Below are positions 44,045 to 56,036 of a stretch of 64,000 nucleotides of DNA, one piece after another. The notes under the pieces are model-generated. The model was not told the DNA's origin. It was given only the letters and a program-made list of their open reading frames with translations, and ran no database searches. The stretch's first letter is position 1; each line of letters begins with the position of its first letter. The stretch is from Dermanyssus gallinae (lineage: Eukaryota; Arthropoda; Arachnida; Mesostigmata; Dermanyssidae): assembly GCA_003439945.1 (NCBI GenBank), contig QVRM01003921.1, forward strand, positions 25,953 through 89,952, read 5' to 3'. The position numbers and the translations under genes are program-made.

Positions 44045-45527
44045 CTAACTTACTCGTAGCGCCGTCGGGATGATGATGGCACGAAACGCATAATTTTGAA
44101 TGACCTGAACCCTCCGAAGAATGCCTCTGTACCTACCACTCCACAGCAGGATACCACAACTTTTAATGGATAAAAGCAGGGTTTTGAAGACGGTCAAAAG
44201 TCCCTTAATTGGAATCCCTATCTGCCTTAATCTCCCTAATGATGCAATAACGGCATAGCATTTTGGCATCAATTGATCTACATGATAATACCAGAATAAA
44301 TTCTCCTGTAATACCAAACCGAGACACCTTACCGCCTGAGAACGATGTGCCGTATTGGCACCCAGTCGAAAACTATCGAGCGAATGAAATAGCCTCCTCG
44401 AAGGTCGAAACACTGAGATATTCGTTTTGCTCTTGTTTACAACTAATCCATAAACATAAAAAACCTTAAAAACCTTTTCAACCAATTCAAATGAAGTGTT
44501 AATACCACTAAAAACTTTAGCCAGGTTTAGTCGAAATTAGATTGTCGTATCGTCTGCAAAAGCTATTGCCTTTCCTAGGTAATTGTGCTTAATTCTCAAG
44601 AGTATGAAATTCAGTTGTATCAGAAACCTAAAGGGACCAAGGACGGAGCCCTGCGGAGTCCCCAAAGTAACAAGCTGCCAAGTAGATTGAATAGGTCAAA
44701 CCATTACAGACTGAGATCTATCCTCAAGATAAGGCCTAAACCAGCTAACTGTAGAGAGCGTACAACTCAAGTGCGTCAACATCTGGGTAAACAATTTATG
44801 ATCAAGACAATTGAAGGCAGGCGCCACGTCCAGCAAGGCTGGTTCATTTCGGCCGTGTCAACCGTTCTTACAAAAGCCGAATTGGTCTGACGAGAGCAAG
44901 CCAATGTCTTTCGAATACTGAGTTAAGCTCTGTAGCACAAACTTCTCAAAGACCTTCGTCAACAACTGAGATAGGGCGGTAGCTGGAAGCAAAATACCTA
45001 TCCCTTTTACCTTTATATAATGGGATAACGTTGGTATATCTCAGACATCTATGGAAGTAGTCGTATTCAAAAGAAAAATGAGGAGCACTCTCACAGAGAA
45101 CTTTCACAGTTCAGCCGAAACACCCATGATTCCACTAGAACAGCTATCATTCAAACTTCTCATAGCCCCTTCAACATCAGAGGCCTGCACCCATGGCACC
45201 GAAAATGATTTGGCCACTCTTGGCCAAAGTTCGTCAAAGCGATCAAAAGTGCATGCATTTAACGATTAAAGTAGTTTATCTAACCGTAGGAAAATGTAGG
45301 TTTAGTTCATCGGCGATCGTTTTGGGCTTGCTAATCGTGTGGCCCGTGCTGGAAGTTATGACTGATAGGAGCTCTGCACTATTAAGCTCTCTACCGCAGG
45401 CTTTGTTAATATATTTCCACAAACGCCGCGAGTCCGATTTTATGTAATTAAACCGATGTAAGAAATACATCAATACTGCGCTGATCATGCCGCCTATGCA
45501 GAATAGGTATGTCCGTTCCAGGTACAA
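44045..45527 (-). pseudogene. LINE H reverse transcriptase
   Basis: In minus order: RRLWKYINKACGRELNS and IADELNLHF (45527-45270), YRPISVVD (block 1, near 44970), LVTLGTPQGSVLGPFRFLI (block B, near 44630), AIAFADDTTI (active site, near 44560), then YGLVVNKSKTNISVF and RCLGLVLQENLFWYYHV. The thumb follows (KTLLLSIKSCGILLWSGRY) and ends at 44045. All major blocks, including FADD, are readable but only by changing frame several times. It is close in sequence to LINE H2 (58030-60830). Confidence 0.85.
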
Positions 45528-45932
45528 CCGAAACGAGTTAACCGTCGTTGACAGAGATAATGATTGAATAGTGATCTGAAAATAATGGGATCTCTAACAC
45601 AGCTGCCTCGATAGAACTAAAAACAGAGCAGTTAGCCATAGCTATATGATCTATACAGGTTGCTGAGCTGAAACAGGTTACCTTATTTATTGTATGAATA
45701 AACCCCCTCGCCATAAAAAGATAGATATTTCATAGGAGGAGGGTTAGCTAAAGTATTGATATTCGAGCCCCCCGGTAGCATGCAGGGCAGGCTGCTACTT
45801 TGCAACAATAAGTTTTCAAGGGTATCAAGCAGCACGCCACTGCGACTAACACGACATGAGAAAAAAGCTATTATAAATCCCTCAAACGCTCGAACGTTTT
45901 TACGTAGATGCGATTGGTACTGCAAAGAGATC

Positions 45933-45979
<47 letters not shown>

Positions 45980-46293
45980 GAAAATATTGTAATGCTTTAA
46001 TAATCATTTACAATACGTTTGCACATTCGGCAGTGCTCGCCTTATTAAAAATGGTGGTAAAAAGGTGTCACGTAAGGTTAAGCTTCAGCTGTCTGTGTCC
46101 TTGCTTGATGGTAACCCCCGCTTTTATGGATCCGATGCGAGCGGTGTATCCTCAAGGTTCCTTGCAACTTTAAGACGGTAAGATCCATAAGATTCCTCTT
46201 CGTGACCCCGAGCCCCAAGAGCGTACTCGCAGATTCGAAGTCCCATACACCACTCATAGAGATAGTGATGAATCCGAATCCGCGAGGTTTATA

Positions 46294-47608
46294 CGAGGTG
46301 TGTCAAAAAGTATCGCGACTTTTGTGTTTTTTCAAAAATTATTCATTTATTCATGAATATCTATTTTGTCCCCTTCAAAGTAATCCCCATGAGATATTAT
46401 ACACTTGTGCCAACGGTTTTTCCAATCTTCGAAGCACTTCAAAAAACCTTTTTTTTTATCTTGTTCAGCTCCTCCTTCGATGCCGTCTTTATCTCGTCAA
46501 GCGTAGCGTAACGTCGTCCTTTCATGGGCCTCTTCAGTTTAGGGAACAAGAAAAAGTCACAGGGGGCCAGATCTGGGGAATACGGTGGCTGCGGCATCAT
46601 TAGTGTGTTGTTTTTGGCCAAAAACTCGCGCACAAGCAACGATGTGTGATCAGGGGCGTTATCGTGGTGCAAAAGCCAATTTTTGTTCTTCCACAAATCC
46701 GGGCGTTTCTGGCGGATTGCTTCGCGCAAATTGCGCATAACTTGCAGGTAATATTCCTTATTGACCGTTCTACCCTGTGGCAAGAACTCATGATGCACCA
46801 CGCCCCTGCAATCGAAGAAAACTGTCAGCAAAACTTTCACATTCGACCGAACTTGGCGCGCTTTTTTCGGTCTTGGTTCGTGCGGCAGCTTCCATTGAGA
46901 TGATTGAGCTTTGGTTTCCACGTCATAACCATAAACCCACGATTCGTCACCAGTTATGACCCTCCGGAGCAAATTTGGGTCGTCGCGGACAGAGTCCAAC
47001 ATCTCATTAGCAATGTTCATGCGATGCTGTTTTCGCAATTGAGCAATTTTGGTACGAATTTCGCGGCGACCCGTCTCATGCCCAAATCATTGATAAAACT
47101 CGAATGGCACGAGCCAATCGATATGTTTAGGTCCTCAGCAACTTCTCTAACGGTGATTCGACGATTGGCCAATACCATTTTCTCCACTTCATTAATTTTT
47201 TCGTCTGTTGTTGAAGTGCTCGGGCGTCCGGCACGCTCTTCGTCGTTCACATCTTCTCGGCCTTCTGAGAACATTTTGTACCACCGATAAACGTTGCTTC
47301 GGTCCAAGGTAGCTTCTCCGTATGCCACAGTCAACATTCGGAATGCATCCGCGCACTTAATTTCGTTTTTCACACAAAATTTGATACAGGTTCTTTGATC
47401 CATTTTTTTGAATAGGTAAAAATCGAAGACGATCCAAAACACGTGCAAGCAAAGCAGCTGTCAACAATTAAGTGAACATTCAAAATGGCCGTGCTTGTCG
47501 GCATAAGTGAGAGACATGAGTACCAACATAACGCCACAAAAAATCGAAATTCGAATATACGTAACCCGCGAAAATTCAAAAGTCGCGATACTTTTTGAAC
47601 ACACCTCG
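46294..47608 (-). mobile_element. mariner element, 1,315 bp, nearly complete
   Basis: The ends CGAGGTGTGTCAAAAAGTAT (46294) and its reverse complement (47608, one-base indel) are flanked by TA on each side. The right TA continues into a (TA)n tract. The transposase on the minus strand is close to full length. Insertion is inside LINE H. Confidence 0.94.
46347..47403 (-). pseudogene. mariner transposase with complete catalytic triad, two frameshifts
   Basis: The minus-strand ATG at 47403 starts MDQRTCIKFCVKNEIKCADA. The RAGRPSTSTT linker and helix-turn-helix (ITVREVAEDLNISIG) follow. A small deletion near 47030 shifts the frame; it resumes as KQHRMNIANEM. The first Asp is in VITGDESWVYGYD, the second in LLHHDNAPDHTS, the third in SPDLAPCDFFLF, giving an intact DD34D. 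A second shift at a run of T (46446-46455) precedes FEDWKNRWHKC and the stop at 46347. Apart from these two shifts it keeps the usual length of about 350 residues. It resembles the vertumnana-type mariners in my memory, stated with caution. Confidence 0.9.
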
Positions 47609-47642
<34 letters not shown>

Positions 47643-48045
47643 TAGAGAGAGACATAGAGAAAGATCGAAAGGAGAGCATTGCAGAAGTGTTTTTACGATC
47701 ACTCTGACTACCCTCCAGGACGATCATTTTTGCAGGCAGTGATAAAGTTATATCCACTAATTCCGTGTGTGGGACAGTCTGAGTGTTTTATCCAAGTTTC
47801 ACTTATGGCAACGACATTAAAACCAGAGCCGTCCCGAATCATAACGTTAGCAATTGATTCAAGCTGCCCCTGCTTTAGCAGACCACCAGTACCGGCATTA
47901 ATATGAATGGCTGCGAACGAATTAATACCTAAGCGAATACCGTATACCGTATATGTCATCCCAGAGCAATCACTTTCTGACATTCCCCAGAGGCTGCGGA
48001 GCAATGTAATTGAAATTCATAAATTACATAGAACAAATGAGTTAA

Positions 48046-49370
48046 CTACTTTAGCTTTAAAATAACATCTAACATTGGTGTTAAGAGATCTGCGAGCTCT
48101 TGGAGGCATTGCGGAGGCAGCTTGGAGGCAGCTTTTGGACTAAACACTTTTATGATATCCCTGAGAGGCGCAATCACCGTTATCAAGAACTTATCGCTAC
48201 TTACAGCTTTAGTTATAAGAGACTTCTTGGCTTTCTTTGTCGAGCGCGAACGATCTGTAGCTTCAAGCTTGGGAGCCGGTTTAGGAGTGTTCTTCGGAAT
48301 AGTTATAGCGCCGGGTAAGTTCACCCGTAACTCAGACCCCGAAGCCGAGTCGACCACTACTGATCTCACCACGGCCGCATATGATCGGCATAGATTCCAC
48401 AGTCACTTGATGTAGCCATCAAGATTCCATCAATACTTTGCGTCTCTCGATCTCGCAGGCACGCACTGGACACGCCGATGAGAGGGACGAGTGCCGTCCT
48501 TTACAACAAACGCACTTGGCTTCATTTTTACAGTTAACGGCAAGATGTCCTTTCTGCCCACAGTGACGACAGGCAGGCTCATTGCGACAGTTTGCCACCA
48601 TATGCCCATACCTCAGACAGTGGTAGCAAGAGAGTGGAATACCAGCTGACATCACTACCTATTACGAGCGAAAAGCCAAGGACCTCAGCGGGTAGTATCT
48701 AATTAAACTGAAGAAGCACTCTGTTCGTTGGAATGCTCGATAGTACCTCACCATTTCTTCGCTCGATCACCTCCCTTTTGGCTAAGACAGCGCCGGCGCC
48801 TCGAAAAGCTTCTAGAATGTCTGAAGTGGTCGACTCCCCGTTAATCAAGCTCTCCGACCGGCGTGCAATCACGACTTGAAAAATTCCCTTAGAGCACTTG
48901 ATTACGCCCTCCCGTATAGCCTGATTTTGGTTTCGTACCTTATCTATACGCTTAGCTGCGTGCTTATTCACAACCAGATGCCAACTACTCGATGAGTTAT
49001 CTAATTGATCAGCAACGTTTGCGCCACTAGAAACCCTTTCAGTCGGCGCACCCGATCCGCATACACTTGTCACCGTGCAATTTGTGGTGCTGTCTGTTGT
49101 CTCCATTGTAGTAGATGCCGGAGCTGACGCTGATTCAACAGCCTTGAACGCCGCGTTGCATGTACCAGCCTCAAACGTGGCGGCCGCTGCGGTTGATGTC
49201 GCTATAATCCCCTATGATGCCACATCTGCGGCAGGTGCCGAATCACCATCTCCGTCACGAAGAGTTACCGCACGTCTTGTGCTCTTTACCCGCTGGTTTG
49301 CACCGGCCTTCAGCCTTGTGGAGAATGCTGCTTTTCTCATTTGCTCCATTAAAGTTTTGTTGATCACCAT
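48046..49370 (-). pseudogene. LINE H ORF1 with CCHC knuckles and in-frame TAG
   Basis: ATG at 49370 (MVINKTLMEQMRKAAF) reads to a TAG at codon 53 (49214-49212). It then continues in the same frame through TTDSTTNCTV and NQNQAIREGVIKCSKG to about 48700. After a short break come three knuckles (CYHCLRYGHMVANC, CRHCGQKGHLAVNC, CVCCKGRHSSLSSAC; 48655-48419) and a C-terminal part (48372-48046) with PKPAPKLEATDRSRSTKKAK. Length and order match an RNA-binding ORF1. The TAG is shared with the left copy at 16825. Confidence 0.8.
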
Positions 49371-49654
49371 GCCTTAGCCACACCACAATTCGAAGTGGCG
49401 ACGCACGACGAATGCTATGTGCATTCACAATTCGCCGTCTTTGGGGCACGTAGCCAAGCTACTACCGCACGTTACTACGACGTTGGTAAGGCGCAGTTTT
49501 TTTTACAGCTGTCGCACGAATCACGCTCAAACAAGCAGGACCGAACAGCACTCATTCGGAAACGCGTGTCGATACAGCCAAGAACGGTCAAAAACGCCGA
49601 AACCGCACGAAGCCTGCTTATGCCGTGTGCCAACCGAACGGCGAGCAGACGCAA

Positions 49655-49658
<4 letters not shown>

Positions 49659-49697
<39 letters not shown>
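49659..49697. repeat. (TA)n array at the LINE H 5' end
   Basis: About 38 bp of pure TA immediately upstream (minus sense) of the LINE H 5' UTR. The left LINE H copy likewise starts at a TA tract. Confidence 0.95.
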
Positions 49698-49699
<2 letters not shown>

Positions 49700-49701
<2 letters not shown>

Positions 49702-50185
49702 ATACTACAGTGCTACGTCCAAGAAATGTGCAGACATAACACTTCGTTTTTGAGATAAAGTTTCCAGTTGACCAGTTCAAGCAACATGCAAGCCAGTTAC
49801 AATTAGGTCTATAAACAATTGAGAATTTAAATTTTGATTAAATAAAAGCGTACCGCAAAAATGGTAACGCTTATACGTGAATGTTTCTAACATTAATTAT
49901 AACTGGCGTAATTAATTATATAGCCTGCATACTTCCCCAAGAAAAACTATGCACTTTACAGCCTACATACTTTTCCACACAGAAATATGCGCTTTCCACA
50001 GAGCTAAGTTCAACAACAGGTGGCTCCGTGATAACGTGTTAAACTACACTTCTTTAAGAGAGTGGCTTCCACACTCCCCCGATCTAAAACCAAATGGATT
50101 TTTCTATTTTTGGCTATCATTATCAGCCCACGGCGTTCTGCAGAAAAATACAACAATTTGAACGGTCTTAGATCAACTATTCAAT
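49700..50185. other. No gene; possible DDE transposase scrap at 50055-50125
   Basis: Around 50068-50110 the plus frame reads LREWLPHSPDLKPNGFFYF, like the xxWPxxSPDLxPxDxxxF catalytic block of mariner-type transposases with the last acidic residue lost. Nothing else supports it. The rest is AT-rich. Confidence 0.3.
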
Positions 50186-50290
50186 TGGCGGCGTGGTCTA
50201 GGGGACTAGTGCGCTAGTCATGGTTGTCATCTACCAGGCTGTCGCCAGTTCGATCCCTGTTGTTACTCGAATTTACTCGAATACCAACCA
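50186..50290 (+). repeat. SINE-4 (tRNA-derived) copy b
   Basis: A box TGGTCTAGGGGA (50194-50205) and B box AGTTCGATCCC (50247-50257) at normal spacing; it aligns with 35280-35375. The ends do not form a tRNA acceptor stem and no poly(A) is visible, so I treat it as a SINE head rather than a functional tRNA gene. Confidence 0.65.
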
Positions 50291-50427
50291 TACCGCTGGG
50301 CGTCAGCGGCCATGCTGCCACAACGACTGTTGGGGAAACCCTAATTATGTTAACATATCCGGCCCTCAGTGCATTAAAGATATACCTCTGGTTAAGTTCT
50401 AAGCCCGTAGTAAAGGACGGAGGATAA

Positions 50428-50472
50428 TCTAGAATTAAAAACAACCTCCTTAAAAATGTTTTTAATTCTAGA
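50428..50472. repeat. Perfect 16-bp inverted repeat (hairpin)
   Basis: TCTAGAATTAAAAACA (50428-50443) and its exact reverse complement (50457-50472) are separated by 13 nt. The role is unknown; possibly a terminal palindrome of a repeat. Confidence 0.85.
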
Positions 50473-50479
50473 TCAACCA

Positions 50480-50796
50480 TTCAGAGCGAGTGCGAGAAAA
50501 TTCGTGATGGTTTGTCGTTGTACAAGATCATAAATGTGAAAGGCAGAAACGTTACGATTTGACAAACTATTTGCGTTTTAAACTCTGACGGGATTAAGTC
50601 GGAATGGTTCTAGTAAAATTAGTTTTCAACTAATGAAATATCGGGTGTGTTATGAGGTGACACTTTAGGTCTGGTGTAATGTCATCAATATACAAAAGTA
50701 ACCATACAAGCGTTTGCAGAGTGCACATCGCACGAGCCTGGGTTCTTCTTGTATTTAAATCTGTTTTCTTCTTTATCCGGATTATGGCAAACGCCA
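50480..50796. other. No recognised gene
   Basis: AT-rich stretch between the hairpin and repeat X; nothing identified. Confidence 0.45.
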
Positions 50797-51102
50797 AGGA
50801 GTGCGGACGTGTGCACATCGAGCTCCGAGGAAACACGTCGATGCGTGTGTGTGTGCAGGGTGATTAACCCAGGAAGTGACATACCAGAGTAATGCCTGTA
50901 ACTTAGTGATCAGTTTGGTGTACTGGTATGGCCATGCGACAAAGGCACAAGCAGCCATGAGACTGGGAAAATCCACACGACATGGTGAAGTAAAACGAAA
51001 CCACCCGCGTAACGGTCTGTAGGCTCCAATGACAGCGGCACGCCGCTGTCATTCAAATTCGAATTCTAACGGCTGCTCAACTAAATCTTGATGTTAGAAC
51101 AT
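50797..51102 (-). repeat. Repeat X, right copy (inverted relative to 36966-37262)
   Basis: On the minus strand this aligns with 36966-37262 over about 300 bp. It has a local palindrome, GACAGCGGCGTGCCGCTGTC, which in the left copy is partly lost (GGCAGCGGCATGCCGCTTGA). Confidence 0.8.
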
Positions 51103-51479
51103 CTAATTCACAAAGTGGCGCCGACAGTCATTTTAACAACTCATCGCGCCAACAATGAAGACGACGTTTTCCTTTGAAACGGCAAGGCCTGAAAAGTTAA
51201 CAGCCACCGCAATGCCAATAACCGTTGTGTTTCACTTGAAAAGCTGCAGCAATACGACATAATAATAACAATAATTATAATAACGGCTGCACAACCAAAG
51301 GAATTTAACGCAATGGAATCAAGCCTTAGTTATCCGCGGTGTTAATGTCACTGGAGAAGGCGTTGCGACCTTCAATGAGCTGCTCTCCGTAGTGGGCAAG
51401 TTAAAAGGTCTAGCTTCATAATGACAGATCATGGAGACAACAGGCTTTACCACGGGCTCGCCAGCCCGCGGTCCGTGCA
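51103..51479. other. No gene; probable LINE G leader
   Basis: A short AAT-rich tract (51258-51285) is followed by sequence that may be the LINE G 5' region. One frame reads VNVTGEGVATFNELLSVVGK without a recognised motif. Confidence 0.3.
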
Positions 51480-53640
51480 GCCGGACCCTAACAGGGCCCC
51501 CTGTCCAACTTCCGGACAAACGTTTACACGAAGAAGCCTGCGTCGACACAAACTGTCAAGCACGGAGGGGATGCCCATAACATAGTCGACGAGTTAGAGC
51601 GCTCGAACTCTCGGTTTACCGCGGATGAGTTAGTCAGTGTCAATCAAGTTGTCACTCGCCACTGGCAGTTGGTCCGCATCTTGCCGAAATCAGTACGCAC
51701 GCAAGTTGCCAAAGTGTTCACTAAGGTGTTGTGCTCAGTCGCAGATAACAACGACAGTACTGCCTGGCTTGCTCTGTTCTCTTTCGCGTCCGTCGTCCTC
51801 CGTTTTCCCGATGGTGGGAAAGGTGACCGCTCGTTGGCGGTTATCGTCCGGAAGGACCTCCGCGACTTTACTAATGGAAGACGGTTTGACCTTAGCGGTA
51901 GCCCCGCCCCTAACCAATCTCCCCGGCAGCGGACGGTCGACACCGTCCGGCTAGCCATTACCAAGCTTTCGGAAGGCGACGTTTTTTCGGCGGCTAGGAT
52001 CTTGATCTCAGAAGACACGCTAGCGCAGAAGCCCAGCGAGACAGCCGTTCTGCTGGATAAGCACCATCCGCGCCCTCATTCCCAACATGACCTCGCCCTC
52101 CTCACGTGCCCCTGCCATCAACTACATCAGGCGAGAACGTCCGGTCTGCCATACAAACTTTCCCGTAGTTCAGCAGCTGGCCTGGATTTCATCAGACTCC
52201 GGCTCTTACAAGACCTATTATCCCCCGCTCTAGGGGCTGCCGCAGACCGGATTGCGGCTGCCCTGGCTAAGGTCGTCGATCTTATTCGATGGGGATCGCA
52301 TTTCCCCGACTGGCGACCCCTTATCTTCGAGGCCCGACTTTTTGCCCTCAAGAAAAAGGATGGTGGTGTGAGACCCATCACATGCTCATCCGTAATTTGG
52401 AGGCAGGCGGCAAAGATCTGCATCTTTAAAAACAAGGCGGACGTCTTAGGTGCTCTTGGTAGTCATTAGCTCGAGTATGCGACACCGGGAGGATGCGAGG
52501 CCGCGGTGCGTTCAACTCGGTCCTTCTTGGAGTCTCACTCCGGGGCCACCCTTGTGGTCAAGCTCGACTTTAAGAAGGCCTTTAACACTATTCGGAAGGA
52601 CCACTTGCTAAATGCGGTCAAGGCTTGAGCACCGAGTATGTTTCACCAGGTGGAACTAGCTTATAAAGAGCCATCTTGCCTTTTTCAGCCACATGATACC
52701 ATAATGTCGCAAACTGGGGTGCAGCAGGGCGACCCATTGGGTCCCCCTCTGTTCTGCCTGGCCATCAAGGAGTCAGTCGACTCTTTCGAGTGCCCTCTAA
52801 ACACATAGTACTTAGACGACGGTGTACGGGGCGGGGCACCTGATGCAGTTCTGAGGGACATCCACAGAGTCATCGAATTCGCGGAGCGGAGTGGCCTGGC
52901 CCTATATCCTGCAAAGTGCGAGGTTCATGTCGTAGGAGGTGCTACAGACTCTAAAGTGCTAGAGGTTCTCCAAAGGTGCAGGACTACTGGCACGGATCTA
53001 GAGTTACTAGGCGTTCCTCTATATCCAAAGGAAGTCCCGGCAGCCCTCGAAATGCGGAGAGAAAAACGCATGCGATGTCACTCATTCAATTAGTAAGATC
53101 TCACCGGGGCCTTTTTCTTCTGAGATCTTCATTTTCGGTCCTATGTCTCAATCACCTACTTTGAGGTGCAGAGTGCTCGCTTGCTCCAGGACTCCTTGAG
53201 CAACTAAACGACAGCATGCTTACCTTAACCCCGTTCGAGAGCGGTTGCATGCTGGTCTGGGACGCGACAGTTACTGACTCATTAGCCCCTTCAATGGTTA
53301 GTGCTGGCGCGGCCCGGGCCGGATATGCTTTAGCTCTCGCCGAGGCAGGTAAGGTGAGAAATACCAGAACATCGGGTACCCGTACGGGTTCTACCCACTT
53401 GCCTTTAAGACACTTGGCGGGCCGGGCCCGTCCACTTGCGGTTTGCTACAGAAGATCGGGAAGCGACTAGGTCTAGCCAGCGGTGATTGGCAAGCGGGCG
53501 ATTTTCTCAGACAGTGCCTGTCGTTGGATGTGCAACGGGGCAACGCGGCCTCGGTCCGGGGGACCCTTCAGAGACGGTTGGTTCCTTTATTGGACCCTTC
53601 GTAAATGTGCACACGTTCGCAGGGACCCAATTGTTTTTTT
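51480..53640 (+). mobile_element. LINE G copy 2, R2-like, with RT and endonuclease
   Basis: Order on the plus strand: a degenerate C2H2 finger (TFTRRSLRRH, 51520), a linker (51669-52100), RT (52300-53080), a deletion, then the restriction-like endonuclease C-terminus (53216-53600) and a short 3' UTR with T-rich DNA. It is the most complete LINE G here; the linker and first RT part form a 266-codon open frame. Later stops and the deletion make it inactive. Upstream, no CCHC ORF1 like that of copy 1 is visible. Confidence 0.82.
51520..53605 (+). pseudogene. LINE G ORF2 (finger, linker, RT, restriction-like endonuclease)
   Basis: The linker frame 51669-52469 reads LVRILPKSVRTQVAKVFTKV, SAARILISEDTLA and GLDFIRLRLLQDLLSPALGA. 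It ends in the RT entry LFALKKKDGGVRPITCSSVIW. After a shift and one stop come LVVKLDFKKAFNTIRKDHLL (block A), GVQQGDPLGPPLFCL (block B), YLDDGVRGG (active site, preceded by a stop) and GLALYPAKCEVHVVG. The thumb, Cys-His motif and RPD are deleted (about 53090-53215). The endonuclease end reads LVWDATVTDSLAPSM and, shifted, SGDWQAGDFLRQCLSLDVQR plus GNAASVRGTL. Confidence 0.85.
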
Positions 53641-54285
53641 TCTTTTACTAAAAAAATGTAATCAATATACGAACGAACCATCCGAGCTTTTTCAGATGTC
53701 ACTACTATTCTGATTAACTTAAAAATTTTCGACAATTTATTTGATCATAAATGCCAAAGTTTCAGGCACACAGGTTCCTAGCACCCACGCCATCTCTCAC
53801 TCGAGGAGAGATTGAATCTATTCTTTACTGTGACTCGAAAAGAAGCCCATACCCGCGCTCATATTTTCTAGTCGGGGTAATTTCCTAACTTTACGCAGTC
53901 AGCTAAATTGCTGCGGCCCTCTCAATGCTACAGATTTTCCGCCCCTATAACTAAGATCGAAGTTATCTTTTCGGAGTTCCTATTTGAAATTACCTCCCTT
54001 TCGCAACTCCGTTACCTACAATCCCCTGCTGATTGGTTATCTCCTACGTAGCGTATGATGCATGTGAGGGGGGAGCGTCATAGCGCCAGCTACGTTAACT
54101 AAAACCTGTGTAGAACTATGGCTTCTAAGGCATACTTGGCGGTACAACTAATTTTACCAATTATTTGAATTTACGTATATACCCGACTATATATTAACTT
54201 TTTACTTATTGTCAGTACCTTAGTATGATATAACCACTGTTATTTTACCAATCATTCTGTATTTTTATTCTCTACATAACAGTAG
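53640..54285. other. No recognised gene
   Basis: Mixed composition, no motif. It separates LINE G copy 2 from the right RU; homology to the left RU cannot be tested beyond about 54300 because the left copy is interrupted there by LINE H. Confidence 0.4.
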
Positions 54286-55385
54286 GTATATCACTAATCA
54301 GAAGTGTTTGTGAGATATTGATTTGGCAAGTGTTTGTCGTTCTGAGCGATCTATAGAAGGTGCTGGTTAATCCCTTGTAGCTACGAACAACAACAGAGGG
54401 AATTATTTGATCTCTTTAAAACACAAGCGACCGGTATCGCGCAAGAAGATTTATTAAGTCCATGTTTTAGCCTGTCCAATTCGCCGAAAACCCGAGAAAA
54501 AGACTGTACGCGTTTTTTGTGGAGGGACTTGAGACAATTTATATATGTACCTCAACGCGGCTGAAAAATTGTGTTACTAGAGCAAGCTAATAAAAATTAC
54601 GCGTTTTAGTCATTGTGGTGACCAGAAATAACCGTTGTTTAAACAAAACTAATACAACGGACTGTAGTCCCTATACAATTGCTAAAATAAATTGTTTAGA
54701 ACATGTGGGATACTTTACTTAACTAAAAATAACCCTGTAGTTCATTACTTTTTTTATTAATTTTACCGTTTATTCCTGTTTTGTTCTTATTTTTATTACT
54801 TTTATTACTACAATAAAATTACCCTATTGTTTCAAAACTACTCTATAGTTTCATTTAGCAGACATATGGAAAATGAGTGGTAAGAACGATGAACAAGGGG
54901 GTTGAGAAGCTAAAACTCTAACGCTTACTCTATAATACTACATGCAGAGTAAAATGCAAATTCATCAAGCGCGTATTTGGATTGATAAATGATGCACCAA
55001 TAAATCTTCCCCTTGAGCTCAGAAGAAAACTAATTTACACGGGATACCTGCTAATTTGTAGTTGGTACTGATAGGCCATGTTCCCTATAACGTTGAAGGA
55101 AGGTCACCTACGATATTTCCGCAATCACTGTTTACTGCTGTAGGTTTAGCAAAAGTTGCTGAGTAACAAATGTAATGATGTAGCATCCAAGCTGCGTAAA
55201 TACCGCTGACTTCAAGATGTTTTTCTGAGTCCATGCAATTCAATTCGTCTGACTGGATATCCAACAGAAACTGGAGGTCGACGCAAAACCTTTAAAAGCT
55301 GGCTGTTTCAGAGCTATCATTGACATTACGCTTATTATCGAAGCAGGTTTCTTGAGCTGCAGCTGGGCAGAACCAGGAATTGTCA

Positions 55386-55567
55386 AGCCCGGTGGCTTGG
55401 TGCATTTGCCTGCGCCTCGCGGCCAGAGTAGACACATAGGTGCGCGGGTTCAAGCCCCACCGTTGCACATTTGTATTTACCATGGGGGTCCGTCTATGAA
55501 GCAATGCGAAAATCAATCCCGTAGACGTTAAATCTTGGCTGAGGGTCAGCCGGAAAGATTTATTTAG
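55386..55567 (+). mobile_element. SINE-2 copy b
   Basis: This aligns with 19769-19939: A box TGGCTTGGTGCA (mutated), B box GGTTCAAGCCC, and the body TAGACGTTAAATCTTGGCTG. No clear target duplication. It lies within the RU segment that the left copy lacks. Confidence 0.8.
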
Positions 55568-55994
55568 GTGCCCCTTCTTGTCGGTAAAGCCGCGCGTCGT
55601 AATAAGATTGTAACCACCGTGAAGTCAACCAAAGTGAAATACTAAAATGATGTGGGTTCTCTGTTCCGCCATGAAGTGTTGTCTCCTACGTTCTCTGATA
55701 GAACGTACCTAGCGACTAGAAGGATCGCGACTCTCTCGAAACCTATTTGTTCGTGCTTGGGTTGCATTTAATTACTCGCCTTGCATTCTCTCTGGACAAG
55801 ATTACTGATGAACATAGATTTGCCAGAACAGTCCATTTACTTATGTCTGAATATGCATAAATGTAAAAAAACGTCGCAAACAAGGAACAGTTGCCCAAGC
55901 GTACGTTAATAACGCGGAATAGAGAACAATTAGACAGAACACGCTAACGGTGCGCGGTCATCATTTTGATCGCTTTGATGTTTTAGTTTGCAAA

Positions 55995-56000
55995 TTTATT
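55995..56000 (-). terminator. Polyadenylation signal AATAAA of secreted-protein gene R
   Basis: The complement of TTTATT, 37 nt after the stop of the gene; conserved with the left copy. Confidence 0.55.
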
Positions 56001-56036
56001 AATGTCTGCATTGACAATGTACTAACAGGCGTTGTC

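Larger units (their letters stand above)
45683..48004 (-). pseudogene. LINE H ORF2 endonuclease, split by the mariner
   Basis: The N-terminal part (48004-47708) reads LGINSFAAIHINAGTGGLLK and VVAISETWIKHSDCPTHGI, with the catalytic Glu in SETW. The C-terminal part (45925-45683) reads VRAFEGFIIAFFSCRVSRSG and LPCMLPGGSNINTL, where GDFN/GDSN has become GGSN. The mariner and a TA tract separate them. The second copy at 58209-58665 shows the uninterrupted order. Confidence 0.75.
44040..49697 (-). mobile_element. LINE H, near full-length (minus), carrying a mariner
   Basis: On the minus strand, from a (TA)n array at 49659-49697: a 5' UTR shared with 16236, ORF1 (49370 to about 48046), the ORF2 endonuclease (48004-47700), a mariner (46294-47608), the endonuclease end (45925-45683), then RT (45527-44045). 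Excluding the mariner it is about 4.3 kb. A (TA)n tract (45935-45972) and about 320 bp of unassigned DNA (45973-46293) lie next to the mariner, so the middle is rearranged. The clade is CR1/Jockey-like by its endonuclease and FADD-type RT. It is inactive. Confidence 0.85.
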
